NCBI RefSeq assembly: GCF_016587435.1
Contig: NZ_BNJJ01000001.1
Span: 124,001 to 188,000, forward strand
Reading direction: 5' to 3'
DNA from: Dictyobacter formicarum
GTDB lineage: Bacteria; Chloroflexota; Ktedonobacteria; Ktedonobacterales; Ktedonobacteraceae
Length of the DNA stretch: 64,000 bases
Shown here: positions 52,188-64,000 of the stretch, piece after piece
Position numbering within the stretch: position 1 is the stretch's first letter
How the letters are laid out: each line of letters starts with the position of its first letter
The notes under the pieces: model-generated
Told to the model about the DNA's origin: nothing
Database searches by the model: none
Seen by the model: only the letters and a program-made list of their open reading frames with translations
Program-made: the position numbers and the translations under genes

Positions 52188-52637
52188 TCAGGAAACTGAG
52201 ACGCCCAGGATTGCATTTATTTGCTCTTGCAATTTTTGCGTATTAGCAAAACCGTAATTGACGGCATGCGCATTACCTTCAGTATCAAGTACGACTGTCG
52301 TGGGCACGGTCAACACTTTGTAACGCTCCGTCAGATCGTGTTGGGTAACCGCATCCACATGCACCGCCTCTATTCTGTCACCACCACTCTGCTTTAGCAG
52401 GCGTTCAAGGGCTGGCTGCTGTAGTGTATGGCATTGGCGACAATCTTCACTACTAAAGGCCAGGATACGCACCAGGGGCTCATCTCCGTCCTTGCCAGAT
52501 GAATCAATGGACAGAGGCTCAGCCGCCAACGCTTGCTGACGACGCCGGGCAACCAGTATGCGTCCGGAAACTACAATAATAGCAACCAGCACACACACCA
52601 ACAATAATATTATCAGCCGCAGTGAAAAATCAGCCAT
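52188..52637 (-). CDS. Membrane-anchored thioredoxin-fold protein
   Basis: A 149-residue protein with an N-terminal transmembrane helix (about 7-28) and a thioredoxin domain (about 55-148). The redox motif is C66-R-Q-C69 in FSSEDCRQCHTLQ, and the cis-proline segment is VLTVPTTVVLD. The domain should face the cytoplasm or the wall depending on topology; with RILVARRRQQ after the helix, positive-inside puts the domain in the cytoplasm. It follows a DUF4395 gene at a 3-bp distance, a recurrent pair in Actinobacteria and Chloroflexota. Confidence 0.85.
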   Translation of the reverse strand: MADFSLRLIILLLVCVLVAIIVVSGRILVARRRQQALAAEPLSIDSSGKDGDEPLVRILAFSSEDCRQCHTLQQPALERLLKQSGGDRIEAVHVDAVTQHDLTERYKVLTVPTTVVLDTEGNAHAVNYGFANTQKLQEQINAILGVSVS

Positions 52638-52640
52638 GGC

Positions 52641-53111
52641 TTAGACGCCTCTCCAACGGAAACCACCATCATACCGTACGCGTGGCATTAATCCCCAGCG
52701 CCCAAGATAATAGTAGACCAAACAACCAGCACAAAAGCCAACGAATACATTGATCGCGGCCAGTACAAACACGATGATTGTGAGAATCCAACCCGCTAGT
52801 GTAGCTGACGTCAGGAAAAAAAGAATGCTGGCTGCCAGTAGAAATGTAGCACCAACTCCCTGGGCGAAACGATGTGGCGCTGGATCATCTTCAACCAGGC
52901 GCGGTTTTAGCCAGCCTGCACGTACAATCACCTGACGATAAACAAATTTAAATGGACTGGCTGCGGGAAAGATAGCACTGAGAGCGAGAGCCAGACCAGT
53001 GATAAGTACAAGGATAGGTAGATTTAAAAGAAAACTCAGTCCAACCAGTACAAGAACACACGATTGCGAAAACTTAAGCATGTGGGCATCCACACGAGGA
53101 ATAGATAACAT
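52641..53111 (-). CDS. DUF4395 family membrane protein
   Basis: A 156-residue integral membrane protein with about four helices. The motif PRVDAHMLKFSQSCVL at the start and the conserved VGFCAGCLVYYYLG CxxC pair near the end mark DUF4395. The dithiol and the downstream thioredoxin gene suggest membrane redox transfer. AAGGGAGAG about 10 bp before the ATG fixes the start. Function is not established. Confidence 0.85.
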   Translation of the reverse strand: MLSIPRVDAHMLKFSQSCVLVLVGLSFLLNLPILVLITGLALALSAIFPAASPFKFVYRQVIVRAGWLKPRLVEDDPAPHRFAQGVGATFLLAASILFFLTSATLAGWILTIIVFVLAAINVFVGFCAGCLVYYYLGRWGLMPRVRYDGGFRWRGV

Positions 53112-53211
53112 GATACTAACACTCTCCCTTGATATATTCCATCTATGTTTGTTTGCCTATATAGGTGAAAACTACATCAACGATTAAAATATTCCGGGCT
53201 AGTTTTTTTGA

Positions 53212-53252
53212 CAAAAAAAGAGATAAGTGAACCTATCAGGCTACTTACCTCT
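53212..53252 (-). terminator. Terminator of the rRNA-tRNA transcript
   Basis: On the minus strand AGAGGTAAGT (53243-53252) pairs with ACTTATCTCT (53219-53228, one G-T pair), followed by a run of T (A-run at 53213-53219 on the plus strand). It lies 6 bp after the tRNA CCA end. Confidence 0.8.
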
Positions 53253-53257
53253 TTTGG

Positions 53258-53333
53258 TGGTGGAGACAAGGAGATTCGAACTCCTGACCTTCGCCGTGCA
53301 AAGGCGACGCTCTACCAACTAAGCTATGTCCCC
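53258..53333 (-). tRNA. tRNA-Ala (anticodon TGC)
   Basis: A 76-nt cloverleaf on the minus strand: acceptor arm GGGGACA/TGTCTCC followed by encoded CCA, D-arm TAGCTTAGTTGGTAGAGC, anticodon loop CTTTGCACG with TGC, and T-arm AGGAGTTCGAATCTCCT. It lies about 100 bp after the end of 23S rRNA on the same strand and is probably cotranscribed with it, rather than sitting in the usual 16S-23S spacer. Confidence 0.95.
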
Positions 53334-53436
53334 ATAAAACAACTGGAAATGGTATTCCCTCAATTTTGCCGAGCGCGCTGCCATCCAAAGCGTGAAGCAG
53401 AGGGCTCGCATTCTTGAGCCACGATGAAGATACAAT

Positions 53437-58186
<4,750 letters not shown>

Positions 58187-58472
58187 AGTTGTTTTTATAA
58201 ACACATATCTCTGCAAGATATGTGAAACAGCATGGTAAGTTGCGATCATGGCCAAGTTACATAACATTGGCATGTTTCGCAGATTCTATGGTCACCATCG
58301 CAGGGGAACTGCGCTGGGACCGAATTGACAGGAACTGGTGCATTGTATTGTTGTTCCAGTTGCTGTTCTGCTTTCCACTCTTCAGTTGTCAAGGTACCCG
58401 GCTGATAAAACCGTTGTTTCACCAGTGGACAAGCGTTTGTTCTTTTTTCGTTCGCTTGTCTCGTGTGCTGTA

Positions 58473-58501
58473 GTATCGCATATCCGTTGTAGTTTGTCAA
58501 G
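58473..58501 (-). promoter_or_regulatory. Proximal rRNA promoter
   Basis: Minus strand: TTGACA (58496-58501), 17-bp spacer, GATACT (58473-58478). It lies about 290 bp upstream of the 16S 5-prime end. Confidence 0.7.
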
Positions 58502-58738
58502 CGGTTTTCCAGAGGAAATTTGCTTGCTTCTGAAATTCGTGATCCGAGTTGCTTTGAGTATATTCACAGCAACCTGCCCAAAGAGTTTTGTAATTTTCAT
58601 TAAGATAAAAATCAAGCTACTCAACGGGAGTTATTCACATTCCAGAGGAGCCACTTTAATGTGGCACGGACAGTACGAAGGGACAGGAGCACTTATCTTT
58701 TGGAGATCAGGTGATTGTCTCATTTCGACAGCCCAATG

Positions 58739-58768
58739 ATTATGCCATAAGGGACAAAGTTTTGTCAA
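58739..58768 (-). promoter_or_regulatory. Distal rRNA promoter
   Basis: Minus strand: TTGACA (58763-58768), 18-bp spacer, CATAAT (58739-58744). Tandem promoters spaced about 265 bp apart are usual for rRNA operons. Confidence 0.6.
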
Positions 58769-58893
58769 GCAATTTTTGGCCTGTTTTTCAGGGCAACAAA
58801 AATTTGCTTCAGGGCCTTCGAACCTTGAATCTTTGGCGTTACAGAAAAATATAAAAACCAGATATATTCTTGATTTCTAAATTATTTGGAGGT

Positions 58894-58920
58894 TGACAAA
58901 AGCGCAAAGGTATTATATTA
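58894..58920 (+). promoter_or_regulatory. Promoter of the 5S rRNA gene
   Basis: Plus strand: TTGACA at 58894-58899 followed by an AT-rich -10-like stretch TATTATATT at 58912-58920. The spacing to the best hexamer is about 15 bp, shorter than ideal. It supports independent transcription of 5S. Confidence 0.5.
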
Positions 58921-58953
58921 TTCATTTCGTCAAGAACACCTGTATGTGCAGGT

Positions 58954-59072
<119 letters not shown>

Positions 59073-59073
<1 letters not shown>

Positions 59074-59096
59074 ACCTGCCCACACGGGTGTTTTTT
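59073..59096 (+). terminator. 5S terminator
   Basis: CACCTG (59073-59078) pairs with CGGGTG (59085-59090, one G-T pair), followed by six T. The same bases can pair with the 5-prime flank of 5S. Confidence 0.65.
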
Positions 59097-59741
59097 ATTG
59101 CCAGTAACTTTATTGTATAAAAACTTCTATGTTTAGATCTTGAATAAGAACGTGAGACGTGTTATTCTATACTGACAAACGAAACAATGGGAATGCAACC
59201 TGATTGGGTTCCCACAAATACTATCCATCTGTTTGGTTATAGTTAACCCAACATCGAACAATCAACGAAGAACAGCCAGCCATTTGTTAATAATGTGCCA
59301 GGTAGCACAGTAGTCTTTGATCATACTCTCCGGCATAGGTGCCTCTTCTATCAAGAAGCGAGTGTAATAAAGCCGCCCACAGACGGGAGGCTCCCGCGAT
59401 TTCTTTCAGCCTTTTTTGTGCATAGAGTGAGGTTTGCAACACTAAGACTTAGCCGAGAGGAATACAGATCTGGTTATGGTAACTACTTTTGCGCCTGAGC
59501 GCCTCGCCATAGTGAATCTGAATAGATGGCTAACTGCCTGTTACCCCCTCTGTCTATCTCCTCTCCTTCCATTTATCTATGTCATTTACAAATTGCTGGC
59601 GATTAATGCCTTGCCGATTGCTACTCATGGCAAACCTGAGTAGTACCTACTCACTGGTGTCAGACCACTTCACACTATTTGTAGGCATCACAGCCAGCAT
59701 GTAATCTATTTGGCTGCTAAGCTAGAGGAGAACATATACCC
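59097..59741. other. Non-coding region after 5S
   Basis: 645 bp without a convincing gene. An open frame of 67 codons from a GTG at 59295 has no ribosome site and no recognisable domain. I see no tRNA, strong hairpin or repeat. The last 20 bp carry the ribosome site of the next small ORF. Confidence 0.5.
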
Positions 59742-60023
59742 ATGACACACTATCAAATGCAGTTGATTGTTCCTATGGATACTTCGAACACACGCAAAGT
59801 TCATAAAGAAATAGAATATTTGGAACAGTGTTTCAAAGACATTATTGGTAGCTTCACATCCTACGCGGATCAGCTTTATCGTGTTTATAGCTTAATCTGT
59901 ACCGAAGAGCAGTCAGATATGCTTTCAACGAAAATGCGAGGGCGCTGCGCACTATTGGAAGTGGTTCCTGTCGCTTCCGTCTCTACTATAGCTCCCGCTA
60001 CATCCGTCTCTCCAGTGGCGTAA
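59742..60023 (+). CDS. Small hypothetical protein
   Basis: I do not recognise this 93-residue protein. A good ribosome site (AGAGGAGA, 10-11 bp before the ATG) supports it. Residues about 1-70 look alpha-helical and charged (KVHKEIEYLEQCFKDIIGSF), and the last 20 are a low-complexity Val/Ser/Pro/Thr/Ala tail. It has no signal peptide or membrane helix. It lies 286 bp before the frameshifted kinase gene on the same strand. Confidence 0.55.
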   Translation: MTHYQMQLIVPMDTSNTRKVHKEIEYLEQCFKDIIGSFTSYADQLYRVYSLICTEEQSDMLSTKMRGRCALLEVVPVASVSTIAPATSVSPVA

Positions 60024-60309
60024 GCGCTTTTTGATCCCCATCGGGTGTCACTAAATTATTTTTATTTAATAGATAGGCGTTCTATACAGCGTGAATATAT
60101 AGAACGTCTGCTATGACTTATTGACTTCGTTTACCTCAACCTCTATTGCCCCATTTCTCTGCTTAATAGTTTTTCCAGGCTCCAACATTACTTACTTTTT
60201 CGGGTACAAATCTGCACTATAGTACGTCTATATATTGTGGCTACTATTATTTTTGTCTGCTAATGGATTGCGTTAATAGCTAGAATTTAGCTTTAGCAAG
60301 GATGTGAGG

Positions 60310-62473
60310 ATGGATTCTACACAACTTTATTGTTCGCAGTGCGGAGCAGCCAATGATGCTAGTTCCAGGTATTGTTTTGCGTGCAATTATGAGTTAAATC
60401 AGTCAGAACCGCTGGTTGGGGCTGAAAAGTTGCTGCACGCTCGCTATCAGTTGCTCCATAAATCTGGAATTGGTGGCTTTGGAGCGGTCTATAAAGCTCG
60501 GGATACGCATACCCACAACCAATATGTTGCTTTCAAACAGATTACGCTCCGGGGCTTGACTGCCCAGGAAATCATTGAGGCTACGGATGGTTTCAATCGC
60601 GAGGTGCAAATTCTGTCACGTCTGTCTCATCCGCATTTACCTCGTATTCTAGATTATTTTACTGATCAGGAAAACTGGTATCTGGTAATGGATTTTATTG
60701 AGGGCGAAACGCTGGAAATCTATTTACACCATCCAGATAATCCTGAGATGATACGCACACTACCACTTTCTGAGGTACTTGATATTGCTATGCAGCTTTG
60801 CTCAGTACTGGATTACCTGCATACACTTCAGCCGCCAGTTATTTTTCGTGATCTTAAACCGGGCAACATTATGCGTACGCCCACAGGTAAGCTCTATGTC
60901 ATTGATTTTGGTATCGCCCGCCATTTTAAACCTGGTCAATCTAAGGATACGATGCTCTTTGGCTCTCCAGGTTATGCCGCTCCAGAACAATATGGTAAAG
61001 CACAGACGACGCCGGCCGCCGATATCTATAGCCTGGGTGCTTTGCTGCATCAGATGCTAACAGGCATTGATCCCTCTGAACATCCTTTCCGTTTTACTCC
61101 GTTACAACTCTATGGCGCTGGTGGTTTGGAGCAGCTGAATACTCTGCTCCAGCTCATGGTTGCTATGGATGCGGAAAAAACGACCTGCCAGCATAAAAGC
61201 CGTTCAGGCCGAGCTACAAACCATTGTTAATCAACAGCAACCTGCAACACATCTCCAACAACACGCTCAAAAAATCAGTGGCCCTGCCTACTATGATCAA
61301 AACTCTGCTGGCATGGGGAGTGTGGGTGGTACTAGTGGTCAACGACAACAACAGAGACAAATATCTGTGCCAGTTTCCAATACTAGCCGCCGTACTGTGT
61401 TGAAAGGATTGCTGTTATTAGGGATAGTGGGTGCAACTGCTACAGGTATCGGAAGCTACATAGTAGGCTATCCACCTCCACCTCATGATCAGCATACGGC
61501 GAACACATCGGTAGCAACACATCATCAGCAAGATCAGGGAGAGGTCAATGCTGTTCGTTATGCGCCCAACGGTCACTTTTTCGCTTCGGGCAACATCCAT
61601 GGTGTGGTACGGCTGCTGGATGCCACCAATGCCTCAGTTCTGGCTAGCATACCAGTCTCTTCCGATACTATTATGATGCTGGCCTGGTCTTTTGATGGGA
61701 AATATCTGGCTTGTAGCACAAAAAAAGCAATTTACATTGTAGAAATCATGACTGGGACAGGTGCTACTACACCTCAAGTAACCTTGTCCAGTCCAATATT
61801 GGTTTATAGTAACAATACATCACCACAGCCAGGCCCAAAAACATTGCTTTATACCCTGGCCTGGTCACCGAAAGAATACCTCCTGGCAGTGAGCAATTAT
61901 ACCGGCACGACTCATGTATTTCAATTTGAGCAAGAGCAGCTACAAGTTTTAGATATAGGTCATTATCCTCCTAAACCTGTAAACACAAATTTAGAATTTA
62001 CATCTAATCAATTGGCCTGGTCGCCAGATGGTGAGCAGATTATTTCTGTTACCAAATCTGCTGGCTATAGCGTCTGGCAAGCCAGAGATCAGCAGGTCGT
62101 CGCAGATGTATCTTTTGCTAGATCTGTTCCGATCCTGTTGGGTTGGCAAGCAGACAGCTCCGATCCAATTATCCTGATTACGCGCAATACAATTCATTTT
62201 GGAGATATTAAAGGGCACACGCGCTATGATTATCTGCTCCCAGACAGAGTGGTTGATATTGCTTATGGAAAACAAACATTCGATGTCTTTATCGCTCTGG
62301 CTAATGGAGATATTTACCATTGGCTGCCTCAAGCAGGCGAACCTTACCTGATCAAAAATGGCGACGATACCCTGGCATCTTTAAATTCTATTGCTACAAC
62401 ACAGGCAGGCAGCAATAGCTCATTGGTGGCGGCTTTTTCAGATGGCGCGATAATATCTTATAAACTGGTGTAA
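60310..62473 (+). pseudogene. Zinc-ribbon Ser/Thr kinase with WD40-like domain, split by a frameshift
   Basis: Two overlapping frames make one protein if an extra A in a six-A run at 61175-61180 is removed. The kinase part (60310-61230) has a zinc ribbon (CSQCG and CFACN), GIGGFGAVYKA, FRDLKPGNIM, IDFGIAR and AAPEQYG, but is cut near MVAMDAEK. The other frame continues RPASIKAVQAELQTIV, the normal end of this kinase family. It then has a hydrophobic helix preceded by SRRTVLKG (twin-arginine-like) and a beta-propeller with several WD40-like repeats (LAWSPDGEQIISV). Joined length is about 720 residues. The ATG at 60310 follows AAGGA. The change could be a real mutation, a sequencing error or, less likely, slippage. 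The kinase domain itself is nearly complete before the break. Confidence 0.78.
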
Positions 62474-62539
62474 TTGCATTACAACCAGTCTATCATGCTT
62501 TGTGTTCTACTATGTCTATATTTATCCGTTTGCTAATAG

Positions 62540-64000
62540 CTATAAAGAGGGCTCTGTATAGAGAGGTTTCTGTTTGAGGCGGGTGCGAGCCCTGACAATG
62601 GCCATAATTAAAAATGGTAGTCCCCACACCCAGAGGCTGGTTAGATAGGCAAGTTGTAGCTTCGGCAACAGATTATAAAGAATCCATAGACAATATAAGC
62701 CTACCATGCTGCTCGATAGCGCTCTTCCCAATAAGGCTACGTCCAGCGAGCCAAAGACAAAGTGCACCGGTGTGCGGCCAGCGGGCAGTTCTTGCTGCGT
62801 CATTTCTAGCAGGGCAAACAAACCAAAGAGGATAATGGCGTACCATGGCCAGTACCAGGGTGATCCTACTACACAATAGAGTAACCACGCGCCGGCTAAC
62901 CATGCCACCAATGCTGGCCAGGTGTTGATATATTGGGGTCGCCGAAATGAGCGAATGCATAGTGCTGCATACATTAATGTGAAGAGGACTGCACTCAACA
63001 TATGCGATAAAACTTCAAGGTGTGAGCCGCGATCAATGCTGTGTGTCAGTTGTATGCCTCTAAACTGGGCATAGCCATTCACAAGCAATTCATAAATACT
63101 GTTGATATTGCGTGAGGCCGATGGCGTCATGGTAACGACATCGAGCAGGGCTCCATTGGCCCAGAAAGGCGCGTGAATGGCGATAATCAGCCCCACATAT
63201 ATCAGCGTCGCCAGTCCAACATCTCGTAGACGCCTACGTATACTGCTGATCGCTGTACCTTGCAATAGAAGGAACAATAAAATGCCAGGCATCAATACGA
63301 TATAAGAGATTTTGAGACAGGCGATCAAGGCGAGCAGGACGATAGCTACCAGAAATGGTGGTCTGCTATTCTCGGTCTGGGGAAAGAGAAACCAGAGTGA
63401 GAGTAACAGTAAAAAGAGAATTGTGCCGTCGTTATGCGCATTAACACAGGCCTCTAGCAACAGGAATGGGTTCCAGGCAAAAGCCAGTGTGACGCCCAGT
63501 TTCCGTGTTTGCCAGTTAGCCTCATCTTGACCTGATTTTAGCCCCTCAAAACGTTCGCTCAACAGCCAGACAAGCTGGGTAGAGCCCAGATGCATCAGTA
63601 AGCCGAATATACGTAGCAGCATTTCCATTGAGAGCACGTATTTAAAGCCAATGGCAGTGGCCAATAACTGTAGACCGGCAGTAATGGCTAACCACGTTGG
63701 TCCATAGACGGATGGTTGATGCACCCAGTAAAGAAATCCATAGACAAAGTCAGGCTCTATGGCCGTAGGAGGCACAACCATGGGGTTAAGATGATAAAAC
63801 ACAGCCATGCGCGCGTAGGCGATATACGAGAAAACATCCTGCGAAGTCACCAGCGGCAACAATAAATAGGCAATCCCCATTGCTATAGTAGATCGGATAA
63901 TAAAGCGATGCGTTATTTTGCCTGGTAAGTGACGTAGTGCGAAGAAGTAAAGGGTAAACAGAATAATAAACAGGCCCATAAATGCTAGCGCGAGCGGTAG
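62540..64000 (-). CDS. GT-C-fold membrane glycosyltransferase-like protein, 5-prime end outside the window
   Basis: At least 479 residues with about 12 transmembrane helices. The segments TSQDVFSYIAYARMAVFYHLNP and VYGPTWLAI place it near polyprenyl-phosphate-dependent mannosyltransferases (MptA/B- or DUF2029-like). An in-frame ATG exists at 63979, but the codons from there to the window edge stay open and hydrophobic, so translation probably begins outside. The donor sugar is unknown. It converges with the kinase-WD40 gene. Confidence 0.65.
   Translation of the reverse strand, partial: LPLALAFMGLFIILFTLYFFALRHLPGKITHRFIIRSTIAMGIAYLLLPLVTSQDVFSYIAYARMAVFYHLNPMVVPPTAIEPDFVYGFLYWVHQPSVYGPTWLAITAGLQLLATAIGFKYVLSMEMLLRIFGLLMHLGSTQLVWLLSERFEGLKSGQDEANWQTRKLGVTLAFAWNPFLLLEACVNAHNDGTILFLLLLSLWFLFPQTENSRPPFLVAIVLLALIACLKISYIVLMPGILLFLLLQGTAISSIRRRLRDVGLATLIYVGLIIAIHAPFWANGALLDVVTMTPSASRNINSIYELLVNGYAQFRGIQLTHSIDRGSHLEVLSHMLSAVLFTLMYAALCIRSFRRPQYINTWPALVAWLAGAWLLYCVVGSPWYWPWYAIILFGLFALLEMTQQELPAGRTPVHFVFGSLDVALLGRALSSSMVGLYCLWILYNLLPKLQLAYLTSLWVWGLPFLIMAIVRARTRLKQKPLYTEPSL

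Noticed and set aside
59295..59498. 67-codon frame after 5S
   Set aside because: It has a GTG start without ribosome site, no recognisable domain and an Arg-rich composition typical of chance frames.
61171..61183. Programmed -1 frameshifting at GAAAAAACG
   Set aside because: The second frame is +1 relative to the kinase frame. The A-AAA-AAC heptamer is not in the phase needed for -1 slippage, and six A are short for polymerase slippage.

Overview
The window looks like a chromosomal segment of a filamentous, spore-forming Chloroflexota, most likely class Ktedonobacteria. This is inferred from gene content, not from a database match. The supporting signs are two zinc-ribbon Ser/Thr kinases fused to different C-terminal sensor domains, a monoderm-style exopolysaccharide cluster with no outer-membrane exporter, a DUF3445 heme demethylase, a thioredoxin/DUF4395 pair, a SCO6745-family protein, many GT-C membrane glycosyltransferases and GC-rich palindromic repeats between genes.

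Layout. 0.2-2.3 kb: GlcNAc/glucose-type PTS EIICB and EIIA. 2.4-3.6 kb: cytochrome P450 with its own promoter. 3.7-6.5 kb: two overlapping membrane-protein genes (DUF1616 and a GT-C-like protein). 7-8.7 kb: endonuclease III and a beta-hydroxyacid-type dehydrogenase. 9-26.8 kb: a large glycan/exopolysaccharide locus. In it, rfbB reads forward; an eight-gene leftward operon (two GT4, initiating sugar-phosphate transferase, gmd, rmd-like, gmhA, gmhB, hddA) makes heptose and deoxyhexose precursors and starts the chain; a rightward operon (Wzz/tyrosine-kinase-like, Wzy/ligase-like, GT4, membrane-anchored glycosidase) is followed by Wzx and GT2. 26.8-28.8 kb: heme N-demethylase-like gene divergent from a thioredoxin-reductase-like flavoenzyme. 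28.8-29.4 kb: a nest of mobile repeats. 29.46-31.3 kb: Eis-like acetyltransferase behind a leader with promoter, small ORF and terminator. 31.3-37.9 kb: fructose PTS regulon (LacI regulator, three operators, fused EIIA-HPr-EI, FruK, FruA). 38.2-41.2 kb: a second repeat element and a kinase fused to an oligopeptide-binding domain. 41.3-53.1 kb: HAD phosphatase, MazG-like protein, AT-rich Mrr-type nuclease, GH3 glucosidase, PIG-V-like mannosyltransferase, SCO6745, HEAT-repeat protein and thioredoxin/DUF4395, with long palindromic terminators between convergent genes. 53.2-59.1 kb: 16S-23S-tRNA-Ala on the minus strand and a lone 5S on the plus strand. 59.7-64 kb: a small ORF, a frameshifted kinase-WD40 gene and a truncated GT-C gene.

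How the parts connect. The fused EIIA-HPr-EI could supply phosphate both to FruA and to the orphan EIICB/EIIA pair at the left end. The glycan locus holds initiation, elongation, polymerisation, flipping and chain-length functions of a Wzx/Wzy-type pathway, but lacks the GDP-heptose pyrophosphorylase (hddC) and the dTDP-glucose pyrophosphorylase, which must be elsewhere. The most unusual items are the hairpin-centred MITE-like family, including one copy interrupted by a second element with an 11-bp target duplication and by a 7 x 20-bp tandem array; the kinase-solute-binding-protein receptor; the attenuator-like leader of the acetyltransferase; and the rearranged rRNA locus.
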